Source: Candidatus Staskawiczbacteria bacterium (lineage in GTDB: Bacteria; Patescibacteriota; Minisyncoccia; Minisyncoccales; Staskawiczbacteraceae). From it: 34,447 nt of DNA. The position numbers and the translations under genes were made by a program. The notes under the pieces are model-generated. The model had not been told where the DNA came from, ran no database searches, and worked only from the letters and a program-made list of their open reading frames with translations. Location of the stretch: NCBI GenBank assembly GCA_026395175.1, contig JAPLZF010000018.1:1-34447 (forward strand), given 5' to 3'. Shown one piece after another: positions 1 to 8,256 of the stretch. Position 1 is the stretch's first letter. The number at the start of each line of letters is the position of its first letter.

Positions 1-1041
1 GGAGAACAAGAAAGAATCTCTCGAATTTTAAGAATGCACGCAGACGAAAGGCAAGAATTGGATATTATTTATGCAGGAGAAATTGGAGCAACCGTGGGTT
101 TGAAAGCCACAAGCACAGGTCATACGCTTTGCGCAAAAGAAGCTCCGGTAATTTTGGAAAAAATTGTATTTCCAGAGCCGGTTATTGGAATTAGAGTTGA
201 ACCAAAAACAAAAGCTGACCAGGAAAAACTTATTATGTCTATTAGGAAGCTTACCGAAGAAGACCCAACATTTAGAATTAAAGAAGACCAGGAAACCGGA
301 GAAACAATTATTTCTGGCATGGGAGAATTGCACTTAGATATTATTGCAGACAGGCTTAGAAGAGAGTTCCACGTTGAGGCAAATTACGGCAGGCCTCAAG
401 TGGCTTACAAAGAAACAATTACACAGGAAGCCGAAGGTGAGGAAAAATATGTCAGGCAGTCTGGAGGAAAAGGACAATATGGCCACGTTTTATTAAGAGT
501 TGCTCCAAAAGAAAGAGGAGCCGGCTTTGAATTTGTTGACGAAATTAAAGGAGGGGCAATTCCAAAAGAATTTATTAAGCCAACAGAAAAAGGGGTTGTG
601 GAAGCAATGGACAAAGGAGTTGTTGCCGGTTATCCCATGGTTGACGTTGAAGTTACTCTTTACGACGGAAGCTATCACGACGTTGATTCTTCAGAATTTG
701 CCTTTAAAATTGCAGGTTCTATGGCTTTTCAACAGGCAGCCAAAAAAGCAAAGCCGGTTATTTTAGAGCCAATAATGAAAATGGAAATTGTAACTCCCGA
801 AGACTTTTTTGGACAAGTTATTTCAGATATTTCTTCAAGAAGAGGACAAATTAAGGAAACTTCAGAAAGAGTTGGAATGAAAGTTATTGATGCTTTGGTG
901 CCATTGTCTGAAACATTTGGATATGTTACAGTATTGCGGTCATTAACCGAAGGCAGGGCATCGTCTACAATGGAATTTGACAAGTACGAACCGGTCCCGG
1001 CAAACATTGCCCAAGAAATAGTTGACGGAAAGAGAAAATAA
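1..1041 (+). CDS. fusA: Elongation factor G, C-terminal part (5' truncated by window edge; frame open from base 1)
   Basis: In-frame [30 protein letters not shown]...; EF-G domains IV/V ([44 protein letters not shown]). Confidence 0.97.
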   Translation, partial: GEQERISRILRMHADERQELDIIYAGEIGATVGLKATSTGHTLCAKEAPVILEKIVFPEPVIGIRVEPKTKADQEKLIMSIRKLTEEDPTFRIKEDQETGETIISGMGELHLDIIADRLRREFHVEANYGRPQVAYKETITQEAEGEEKYVRQSGGKGQYGHVLLRVAPKERGAGFEFVDEIKGGAIPKEFIKPTEKGVVEAMDKGVVAGYPMVDVEVTLYDGSYHDVDSSEFAFKIAGSMAFQQAAKKAKPVILEPIMKMEIVTPEDFFGQVISDISSRRGQIKETSERVGMKVIDALVPLSETFGYVTVLRSLTEGRASSTMEFDKYEPVPANIAQEIVDGKRK

Positions 1042-1081
1042 GGGAGCGTAGCGAACACTTATGCTGAGCGAAGCGAAGTAT

Positions 1082-1134
1082 AAAAAAAGCGCCGCGTCCT
1101 GAAAGCTTCAGATGAAACTATCAGAATTTGGCGC
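1082..1134 (-). terminator. Structured intrinsic terminator of cassette A (minus strand)
   Basis: Minus strand GCGCC-AAATT-CTGA-T-AGTTTC-ATCT-GAAGCT-T-TCAG-GACGC-GGCGC-TTTTTTT. Confidence 0.75.
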
Positions 1135-1160
1135 ATATTGCAGATGGTCGTTGTGGGCGG

Positions 1161-1478
1161 TTATATGTGGTCTTCCTCGGGTAGCGGTCCAGATATGTCA
1201 GGGCTATCTGGAATTGGAAAAGCTCTAATCCCCGGTGACTCTGGCGGTTCGGGCAGGTCGGGAATTTCCCGTCTAAGTAGGTCTGCAGGTTCGTGAAGTA
1301 TGATTTCCCTATCTGTTTCTATGAAGAAATCATCTTGGTCGTTGGTGTAGTAGCAGCAAGCGCTTTCGGGTTTGTACAAGCCAAGTATCGTCGCTGCAAC
1401 CAGCTCGTTGATAGCTTCAACGATACCCATGCACTGCTGTTTATTGGTCTTTACCACTTTGTGAACACGAAAAACCAT
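1161..1478 (-). CDS. Cassette A small protein, 105 aa, Pro-rich acidic C-terminus, unknown function
   Basis: ORF preceded on the minus strand by SD GGAAAGGAGAA and a promoter; followed by a terminator. Confidence 0.6.
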   Translation of the reverse strand: MVFRVHKVVKTNKQQCMGIVEAINELVAATILGLYKPESACCYYTNDQDDFFIETDREIILHEPADLLRREIPDLPEPPESPGIRAFPIPDSPDISGPLPEEDHI

Positions 1479-1521
1479 GATGCGATTCTCCTTTCCGAGG
1501 AAAAAGTTTCCAACACACGGT

Positions 1522-1584
1522 CATCCGACACATTGTCAAACGACTAAGAATATAGTATAATTAAAATGTTTGTAAGTCAAGGTT
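1522..1584. repeat. 63-bp repeat copy 1 carrying back-to-back promoters
   Basis: Identical to 2400-2462: CATCCGACACATTGTCAAACGACTAAGAATATAGTATAATTAAAATGTTTGTAAGTCAAGGTT. Confidence 0.95.
1552..1580 (-). promoter_or_regulatory. Sigma70-like promoter driving cassette A
   Basis: Minus strand TTGACT-N17-TACTAT. Confidence 0.65.
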
Positions 1585-1624
1585 TTTGACTTTAAAGAAA
1601 AACATAATATAATATAATAAAAAT

Positions 1625-1849
1625 ATGGTAAGAGAATTTACAGCAATATATAAAAAAAATAAGAAATGGTATTTAGGCTGGATTGAGGAAATTCCAGGAG
1701 TGAATACCCAAGGGAAAACTCTTAAGGAAACAAAAGAAAACTTAAAAGAGGCGCTTTTGCTTATTTTGGAAACTAATAAATTTTTAAATAAAAAAGAAAT
1801 ATTGAAAGGAAAAGTTATAAAAGAGCCGCTTTCTGTTTGCACCGAATAG
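1625..1849 (+). CDS. hicB: HicB-like antitoxin, 74 aa
   Basis: MVREFTAIYKKNKKWYLGWIEEIPGVNTQGKTLKETKENLKEALLLIL, typical HicB partial RNase H fold; adjacent to a HicA ORF; TTGACT-N16-type promoter at about 1586. Confidence 0.85.
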   Translation: MVREFTAIYKKNKKWYLGWIEEIPGVNTQGKTLKETKENLKEALLLILETNKFLNKKEILKGKVIKEPLSVCTE

Positions 1850-1850
1850 G

Positions 1851-2045
1851 ATGAAAAGAAGAAATTTTATAAAATATCTTTACGAAAATAAGTGTGTATT
1901 TGTAAGAGAGGGCGCCAAGCATAGCGTCTTTTTTAATCCGTTAGCCAGAAGATCTTCTACTGTGCCAAGGCACAATGAACTTGACGATGATTTAGCTAAA
2001 AAGATTTGTCAGGATTTAGGTATAAAAATAATAAATAGAAAATAA
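1851..2045 (+). CDS. hicA: HicA-like mRNA interferase toxin, 64 aa
   Basis: MKRRNFIKYLYENKCVFVREGAKHSVFFNPLARRSSTVPRHNELDDDLAKKICQDLGI, HicA/YcfA-like dsRBD motif including catalytic His region (GAKHSVF). Confidence 0.88.
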   Translation: MKRRNFIKYLYENKCVFVREGAKHSVFFNPLARRSSTVPRHNELDDDLAKKICQDLGIKIINRK

Positions 2046-2060
2046 ACTTTGAAAATTTGC

Positions 2061-2109
2061 AAAAAAAAGCGCCGCGTCCCGAAAATCAAAGATTTCCAGA
2101 ATTTGGCGT
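2061..2109 (-). terminator. Structured intrinsic terminator of cassette B (minus strand)
   Basis: Minus strand ACGCC-AAATT-CTGGAAATC-TTT-GATTTTCGG-GACGC-GGCGC-TTTTTTTT. Confidence 0.75.
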
Positions 2110-2143
2110 ATGAGCGAGCCGAATCGCATGGTCACTGCATGGA

Positions 2144-2356
2144 TCAGCTTTTCTTCTTGGATCCATCCCACGGATCGGTTGGGTCTTGAAACGTTGGAGT
2201 TGTGGGCGATTCGGGAATTTCCCGCTCCATAATCAACCACCTGTCTTCCTTGATACAGACTACTCTCCATCCCTTGTCAGCGAATCCGTTAATAACATTC
2301 TTCATCAGGCTGCCACCGGTATGTTCTATATCTGCGACTTCGTATTCCCATTTCAT
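2144..2356 (-). CDS. Cassette B small protein, 70 aa, DUF4177-like N-terminus with Pro-rich tail
   Basis: MKWEYEVADI...GFADKGWRVVCIKEDRWLIMEREIP resembles the WEY...GWELV...RWLIF pattern of DUF4177; SD GAAAGGAGAA upstream. Confidence 0.6.
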   Translation of the reverse strand: MKWEYEVADIEHTGGSLMKNVINGFADKGWRVVCIKEDRWLIMEREIPESPTTPTFQDPTDPWDGSKKKS

Positions 2357-2399
2357 GGCGCAGTTCTCCTTTCACAGAGAGAATACTTTCACACACTGC

Positions 2400-2462
2400 C
2401 ATCCGACACATTGTCAAACGACTAAGAATATAGTATAATTAAAATGTTTGTAAGTCAAGGTT
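2400..2462. repeat. 63-bp repeat copy 2 carrying back-to-back promoters
   Basis: Perfect match to 1522-1584. Confidence 0.95.
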
Positions 2463-2545
2463 GCGTCAACATGCTTGACTATTGTAAAATAATAATATAA
2501 TATAAAAAGAGTATTAATAAAATTAAAAAATAATTTTAAAAAAAA

Positions 2546-3742
2546 ATGGCAACAGAAAAATTTGAGAGGTCTAAACCTCACGTAAACGTTGGTACCATTG
2601 GTCACGTTGATCATGGAAAAACCACATTGTCCGCCGCAATTATGAAAATAACAAAAATGCGCGGTTTTAAGGGCTCTGACAAAGATGTAAATCAAATTGA
2701 CGCTTCACCAGAAGAAAAAGCAAGAGGAGTAACGATTTCTATTACACATTTGGAATATGAAACAGCAAAAAGGCACTATGCTTTAATTGACTGCCCGGGT
2801 CACGCTGACTACATCAAAAACATGATTACGGGAGCTGCTCAAATGGACGGAGGAATTTTATTGGTTTCTGCTCCAGACGGACCTATGCCTCAAACAAAAG
2901 AGCACATTTTGCTGGCCAGACAAGTAGGTTTGCCATCATTGGTTGTGTTTATGAATAAATGTGATATGGTTGACGACCCAGAAATTTTGGACTTAGTTGA
3001 ATCAGAAGTTAGAGAACTTTTAAAGAAAAATGGTTATCCAGGAGACGAAACTCCTATTATAAGAGGTTCTGCCACAGAAGCATTAAAAACATCTTCAATT
3101 GACGACGCAGCAGCAAAACCAATTGTTGAATTATTGGATGCAGTTGACAATTATGTTCCAGAGCCAGTTAGAGAATTGGACAAGCCATTTTCTATGGCAA
3201 TTGAAGACGTGTTTTCAATTGAAGGAAGAGGAACAGTGGCTACAGGAAGAATTTCAAGAGGAGTTATTAAGCCAAATGACGAAGTTGAAATAATTGGTAT
3301 CAGGCCAACACAAAAAACAGTTGTTGTATCGGTTGAAATGTTCCAAAAATCTTTAGACCAAGGAAACGCCGGAGACAACGTTGGAATTTTGTTAAGAGGC
3401 TTGAAAAAGGAAGATGTTGAAAGAGGACAGGTTATTTGCAAGCCAGGCTCTATCAATCCACATACAGAATTTGAGGCAGAAGTTTATGTCTTGTCAAAAG
3501 ATGAAGGCGGACGACATACGCCATTTTTCTCCGGCTACAAACCGCAGTTATACATTGGAACTTCAGATATTACCGGCGACGTAACTTTGGCAGAAGGTAC
3601 AGAAATGGTAATGCCGGGAGATACAGCCACTTTGAAAGTTAAATTGATTGTGCCTGTTGCTTTGGAAGAAAAAGGCAAGTTTGCCATTAGAGAAGGTGGA
3701 AAAACAGTCGGTTCTGGAGTTGTAATAAAGATTATTAAGTAA
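2546..3742 (+). CDS. tuf: Elongation factor Tu
   Basis: [46 protein letters not shown]. Confidence 0.98.
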   Translation: MATEKFERSKPHVNVGTIGHVDHGKTTLSAAIMKITKMRGFKGSDKDVNQIDASPEEKARGVTISITHLEYETAKRHYALIDCPGHADYIKNMITGAAQMDGGILLVSAPDGPMPQTKEHILLARQVGLPSLVVFMNKCDMVDDPEILDLVESEVRELLKKNGYPGDETPIIRGSATEALKTSSIDDAAAKPIVELLDAVDNYVPEPVRELDKPFSMAIEDVFSIEGRGTVATGRISRGVIKPNDEVEIIGIRPTQKTVVVSVEMFQKSLDQGNAGDNVGILLRGLKKEDVERGQVICKPGSINPHTEFEAEVYVLSKDEGGRHTPFFSGYKPQLYIGTSDITGDVTLAEGTEMVMPGDTATLKVKLIVPVALEEKGKFAIREGGKTVGSGVVIKIIK

Positions 3743-3761
3743 GGGAGCAACAGCGACACTT

Positions 3762-4142
3762 ATGCCTGCAACAAAAAAACCAATCACTGCTGTCAAAAAA
3801 AAGGTTGTCAAGAAAGCAGAAAAGCCTGAAATTACAGTTGGGCTTAAGCTTAGAATAAAACTCAAAGCTTACGACCACAAAATAATTGATAATTCTGCCC
3901 GCCAGATAATTGACATTGCAAACAGGTTTGGAGCAGAAGTTTTGGGTCCTGTGCCATTGCCAACAGAAATTCTGAAATACACTGTAAACCGTTCATCCTT
4001 TGTGCACAAAAACGCAAGAGAACAATTTGAAATGCGGGTTCACAAAAGGATTATTGATATCTTAAACCCAAACCAGGAAATCATAGAATCCTTGAGAGAC
4101 CTAAATTTGCCTTCAGGCGTTGACATTACAATAAAAATTTAG
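3762..4142 (+). CDS. rpsJ: 30S ribosomal protein S10 (short Lys-rich N-terminal extension)
   Basis: [22 protein letters not shown]...GPVPLPTE...[19 protein letters not shown]. Confidence 0.97.
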   Translation: MPATKKPITAVKKKVVKKAEKPEITVGLKLRIKLKAYDHKIIDNSARQIIDIANRFGAEVLGPVPLPTEILKYTVNRSSFVHKNAREQFEMRVHKRIIDILNPNQEIIESLRDLNLPSGVDITIKI

Positions 4143-4238
4143 TAAGCTAATTCATTAGGCGTAAAAGTCTAAAAAGCGCGATAGTTAACTTCCCAGCCTA
4201 AAGCTAAAGCATTATGGCGGGTAACAACATTGCTATGC

Positions 4239-4257
4239 GCTGGGCAAATAGCCCAGC
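4239..4257 (+). other. Perfect hairpin in the rpsJ-rplC intergenic region
   Basis: GCTGGGC-AAATA-GCCCAGC followed by TTTTAG, about 20 nt before the rplC start. Confidence 0.6.
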
Positions 4258-4277
4258 TTTTAGTTAATAAATGTAGT

Positions 4278-4874
4278 ATGAAATTTATATTAGGCCACAA
4301 ATTAGGAATGTCCCAAATGTTTGATAAAAATGGAAAGCTGACACCTGTCACTTTAATTTCAGTTGGGCCTTGCTATATTTTGCAGAAAAAGGGAAAAGAG
4401 AAAGAAGGATACGATGCAATTCAAATTGGTTTCAAAAAAATAGAAAAGAAAAACAAAATTGGGAAATCGATGAAAGGAAAGGAATATAAATTTATAAAAG
4501 AATATAGAATAGAAGGCGATGATCCATTAAGCGTTGGAGACGAAATAAACGCTTCAATTTTTGAAGAAGGAGAAAGGGTTAAGGTTTCCGGAATATCAAA
4601 AGGAAAAGGATTTCAGGGCGGAATAAAAAAACATGGAATGCATGGAAGAAATGCAACCCACGGCGTAAAACACGAAGAAAGAAATATTGGTTCTACCGGT
4701 TCAAGGTTTCCTCAGCACGTTATAAAGGGAAGAAAAATGCCCGGCAGAATGGGGTATGAGAGAACTAGCGTTAAAGGATTGAAAATAATGAAAGTTGATA
4801 AAGAAAACAATTTATTGGTAATTAAAGGCGCGGTTCCAGGAACAGAAAGGACATTATTAGAAATTAGAAATTAA
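4278..4874 (+). CDS. rplC: 50S ribosomal protein L3 (start trimmed from the 4230 ORF)
   Basis: MKFILGHKLGMSQMF...GKGFQGGIKKHGMHGRNATHGVKHEERNIGSTG. Confidence 0.96.
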   Translation: MKFILGHKLGMSQMFDKNGKLTPVTLISVGPCYILQKKGKEKEGYDAIQIGFKKIEKKNKIGKSMKGKEYKFIKEYRIEGDDPLSVGDEINASIFEEGERVKVSGISKGKGFQGGIKKHGMHGRNATHGVKHEERNIGSTGSRFPQHVIKGRKMPGRMGYERTSVKGLKIMKVDKENNLLVIKGAVPGTERTLLEIRN

Positions 4875-4875
4875 T

Positions 4876-5505
4876 ATGAAAGCTGATATTTACAACCAGG
4901 AAGGTAAAAAGCTGGAATCAATAACCCTGCCAAAGGAAATTTTTGACGTAAAATTCAATGCTGATTTGGTTCACCAAATTATGGTTACCTTATCAGCCAA
5001 CAAAAGGCAAATCTCAGCTCATGCTAAAATGAGAGGAGAAGTAAGGGGCGGAGGAATAAAGCCACGACCACAGAAAGGTTCAGGAAGATCCAGACACGGC
5101 TCTATTCGTTCACCAATATGGAAAGGCGGAGGAGTTACTCACGGCCCAAGAAATGACAGAATTTTTGCAAAAGAAATGCCAAAGAAAATGAGAAGAAAGG
5201 CATTGCTTATGGTTTTGTCTGAAAAAGCAAGAAACAGCCAGTTGGTTATTTTAGATAAAATTGAATTAGCAAATGGAAAAACAAAAGAAATGGCAAAAGC
5301 TTTGAAAGCCCTGCCATGTGGCAAAGACCGAACATTAATTGCATTGCCAAATTACGACAAAAAGACATTTTTGGCAGCAAGAAACATAAAGAAAACAACA
5401 ATTAACGACGCAAGAAATTTAAATGTTTTGGATTTGCTAAACAGCAAATATTTGTTACTGACAAAAGAAAGCATAAAAACAATTGAAAGCACATTTGTGA
5501 AGTAA
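4876..5505 (+). CDS. rplD: 50S ribosomal protein L4
   Basis: RPQKGSGRSRHGSIRSPIWKGGGVTHGPR. Confidence 0.96.
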   Translation: MKADIYNQEGKKLESITLPKEIFDVKFNADLVHQIMVTLSANKRQISAHAKMRGEVRGGGIKPRPQKGSGRSRHGSIRSPIWKGGGVTHGPRNDRIFAKEMPKKMRRKALLMVLSEKARNSQLVILDKIELANGKTKEMAKALKALPCGKDRTLIALPNYDKKTFLAARNIKKTTINDARNLNVLDLLNSKYLLLTKESIKTIESTFVK

Positions 5506-5506
5506 C

Positions 5507-5944
5507 ATGACAGCCTTATTAGATTTTTTAAAAAATAAAGAACAAGCCCAGAAATCAAAAAAAGCCGCAAAGAAGCCGGTAAAAGTTTCAGATGTAAAGA
5601 AAATTGAGAAAACAGAAATAGCTAAACCCGCTTCCGCCAAGGCTCCGGCGGGCAAAGCAAAAAGTGAAAAATTTTCATATGAAGCCATAAAACAGCCTCA
5701 TATATCGGAAAAAGCCAGTTATTTAGGCCAAATTGACCAATATATATTTGAAGTTTCACCAAATTATAACAAAAACGAAATTAAAAAATCAGTTGAAGGA
5801 ATTTACGGAGTTGATGTTTTGTCGGTAAATATTATAAAAATTCCGGCAAAAAAGAGAAGACTGGGAAGGACAGAAGGATTTAGAAAAGCCTACAAAAAAG
5901 CGATAGTAAAAATAAAGAACGGACAAAAAATAGAAATTTTGTAA
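5507..5944 (+). CDS. rplW: 50S ribosomal protein L23 with Lys/Ala-rich N-terminal extension
   Basis: AIKQPHISEKASYLGQIDQYIFEVSPNYNKNEIKKSVEGIYGVDVLSVNI. Confidence 0.95.
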   Translation: MTALLDFLKNKEQAQKSKKAAKKPVKVSDVKKIEKTEIAKPASAKAPAGKAKSEKFSYEAIKQPHISEKASYLGQIDQYIFEVSPNYNKNEIKKSVEGIYGVDVLSVNIIKIPAKKRRLGRTEGFRKAYKKAIVKIKNGQKIEIL

Positions 5945-5945
5945 C

Positions 5946-6773
5946 ATGAAAATATACAAGCCAACAACGCCATCAAGAAGGGGAATGACCGGAATAGACT
6001 TCTCACAGCTCTCAAAAAAGGGGCCAGAGAAAAGCCTTTTAAAATACGTCAGAAGGAATGCCGGCAGGTCGCCATCTACAGGCAGAATAACAGTCAGGCA
6101 CAAAGGCGGAGGAGTAAAACGATTATACAGAGTCATTGAATTTTCACAGACAAAAATTGATTCTTTGGCAAAAGTAATTGCTTTGGAATATGACCCAAAC
6201 AGAACAGCTTTTATTGCTTTAATAGAATACAAAGACGGGCAAAAGCAATATATTATTGCTCCTCAAAATTTGAAAATTGGCGAAGAAATTATTTTTGCTG
6301 AATCGGCCCCGCTAACTTCGGGAAACAGGATTAAATTAAAAAATATACCGGTTGGGACAGCAGTTTATAATATTGAATTGGAGGCTGGCAAAGGAGGAAA
6401 AATTGTAAGGTCAGCCGGAAGCTCAGCGCAAGTTTTAGCTTATGACGGAGATTACGTTAACTTAAAAATGCCGTCTTCTGAAGTCAGAAAATTCAAAGGA
6501 GAATGCTTTGCTTCAATTGGAATGGTTTCAAATCCGGAAAATAGATTTTATAGGATAGGAAAAGCCGGAAAATCAAGATTGAAAGGCAGAAGGCCACATG
6601 TTAGAGGTTCTGCAATGAATCCGGTTGACCATCCGCATGGAGGTGGAGAAGGCAGGCAGCCGATTGGATTGAAACATCCAAAAACTCCATGGGGTAAGCC
6701 GGCTTTAGGAGTAAAAACAAGAAACAATAAAAAATGGTCAAATAAATTAATTATAAGTAGACGAAAAAAATAG
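5946..6773 (+). CDS. rplB: 50S ribosomal protein L2
   Basis: [20 protein letters not shown]...[13 protein letters not shown]. Confidence 0.98.
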   Translation: MKIYKPTTPSRRGMTGIDFSQLSKKGPEKSLLKYVRRNAGRSPSTGRITVRHKGGGVKRLYRVIEFSQTKIDSLAKVIALEYDPNRTAFIALIEYKDGQKQYIIAPQNLKIGEEIIFAESAPLTSGNRIKLKNIPVGTAVYNIELEAGKGGKIVRSAGSSAQVLAYDGDYVNLKMPSSEVRKFKGECFASIGMVSNPENRFYRIGKAGKSRLKGRRPHVRGSAMNPVDHPHGGGEGRQPIGLKHPKTPWGKPALGVKTRNNKKWSNKLIISRRKK

Positions 6774-6774
6774 C

Positions 6775-7116
6775 ATGTCAAGAAGTTTAAAAAAAGGACC
6801 ATATATAGACGCAAAATTGCTTGAAAAGGTTTTAGCTTTAAGAAAAGACGAAAAGAAAATAATTAAAACCTGGGCAAGGCACTCTACAATTTCTCCGGAA
6901 ATGGTGGGACACACATTTGGCGTGCACAATGGAAAAGAGTTTGTTGCGGTTTATGCCACAGAAGATATGGTGGGACACAAATTGGGAGAATTTTCGCCGA
7001 CGACAAAATTTTCAAGGCACGGAGGAAAAATGCAAAGAGAAATTGAAGCAGGAGCCGAACAGAAAACAGCGGCAAAAATAGAAACACCGGCAGTAAAAAT
7101 ACCGGCTAAAAAGTAA
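6775..7116 (+). CDS. rpsS: 30S ribosomal protein S19
   Basis: [15 protein letters not shown]...[28 protein letters not shown]. Confidence 0.97.
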   Translation: MSRSLKKGPYIDAKLLEKVLALRKDEKKIIKTWARHSTISPEMVGHTFGVHNGKEFVAVYATEDMVGHKLGEFSPTTKFSRHGGKMQREIEAGAEQKTAAKIETPAVKIPAKK

Positions 7117-7125
7117 TTAAGGTAT

Positions 7126-7169
7126 ATCCCTCGCCTGCGGGCTCGGGATGAATTAACTTCGTAAATTCA
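7126..7169 (+). repeat. Tandem GC-hairpin plus AT-hairpin module before rplV
   Basis: ATCCCTCGCCTGCGGGCTCGGGA then TGAATTAACTTCGTAAATTCA; 2 nt from the ATG. Confidence 0.7.
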
Positions 7170-7170
7170 C

Positions 7171-7578
7171 ATGCAAATAAAAGTAAAACTATCAAATTTA
7201 AGAACAGCGCCAAGGAAAGCCAGATTGGTTGTTGACTTGGTCAGGGGAAAAAGAGTTGCAGAAGCGCAATCTATACTTTTGTTTACCGCAAACAAATCAG
7301 CCGGACCGGTATTAAAACTTTTAAATTCAGCAGTGGCTTCGGCAAAAAATGATTTAAAGCTGGACGAATCAAACTTATATATTTCTGCAATTACAGTTGA
7401 CGAAGGACCGAAATTGAAAAGATGGCATCCAATGTCTCGCGGGAGAGCATTTCCTATTATAAAAAGAAGTTCGCATATTGTATTGACGTTAAGCGAATTG
7501 AATCCAGCAGAGAAAAAAGCAGTAAAAAAGACAATAAAAAAAGCGGTTAAACTAAAAGCAAAAGTTAAAAAATCTTAA
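7171..7578 (+). CDS. rplV: 50S ribosomal protein L22
   Basis: LRTAPRKARLVVDLVRGKRVAEA...VDEGPKLKRWHPMSRGRAFPI. Confidence 0.97.
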   Translation: MQIKVKLSNLRTAPRKARLVVDLVRGKRVAEAQSILLFTANKSAGPVLKLLNSAVASAKNDLKLDESNLYISAITVDEGPKLKRWHPMSRGRAFPIIKRSSHIVLTLSELNPAEKKAVKKTIKKAVKLKAKVKKS

Positions 7579-7579
7579 T

Positions 7580-8251
7580 ATGTCACATAAAGTCCATCCA
7601 AAATCATTCAGAATAAAAGGAACAGAAGATTGGAATATCCGCGGTTTTTACGGCAGAAAAATGCCTCAATATTTAGAGGAAGACTTTTTGGCAAAGGATT
7701 TTTTGAGGACAAAATTAGCAGAAGCGTCTGTGGCTAATATACAAATAGAACATTCAGCAAACAAACTTAATATAATTATTGAAACCGCAAGGCCTGGTTT
7801 AATAATTGGAAGAGGAGGAAATGGAATAGATGTTTTGAAAAAAGAGGTAGAAAAGGTAATAAGAAAAAATAAGGCAAAAAAACTAGATTCTGCTAAAATT
7901 CCAAATAGTGAAATAAAAATAGAAATTAGAGAAATAAGAAATCCATGGATTTCGGCGCCTCTGATAGCTCAAATGGCAGCCCAGCAAATTGAAAAAAGAA
8001 TGCCGTTCAGGCAGGTTTTGAAAAAATCAATTGAGAGAGTTATGACGAACAGGGAAATAAAGGGAATAAGAATGGAAGTTGCCGGAAGATTGAACGGAAT
8101 TGAAATTGCCAGGCGAGAATGGTTGGGACAGGGCCAGTTGCCAAGAAATACAATTAGGGCCGACATTGATTACGCGCAAGACGAAGCTCACTGCACTTAC
8201 GGAAAAATAGGAATAAAGGTTTGGTTATATAAAGGAGATAAATTTGAATAA
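7580..8251 (+). CDS. rpsC: 30S ribosomal protein S3
   Basis: MSHKVHPKSFRI...RPGLIIGRGG...GRLNGIEIARREW. Confidence 0.97.
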   Translation: MSHKVHPKSFRIKGTEDWNIRGFYGRKMPQYLEEDFLAKDFLRTKLAEASVANIQIEHSANKLNIIIETARPGLIIGRGGNGIDVLKKEVEKVIRKNKAKKLDSAKIPNSEIKIEIREIRNPWISAPLIAQMAAQQIEKRMPFRQVLKKSIERVMTNREIKGIRMEVAGRLNGIEIARREWLGQGQLPRNTIRADIDYAQDEAHCTYGKIGIKVWLYKGDKFE

Positions 8252-8256
8252 AAAAC

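Noticed and set aside
1293-1547. 84-aa plus-strand ORF across cassette A
   Set aside because: Opposite to the ORF with SD, promoter and terminator; it runs through the promoter repeat. The similar ORF 2186-2425 in cassette B ends in the same repeat-derived peptide (PSDTLSND), so the similarity comes from the 63-bp block.
5789-6232. 147-aa minus-strand ORF over rplW/rplB
   Set aside because: Antisense to highly conserved r-protein genes; Phe/Leu-rich artefact of the A-rich sense strand.
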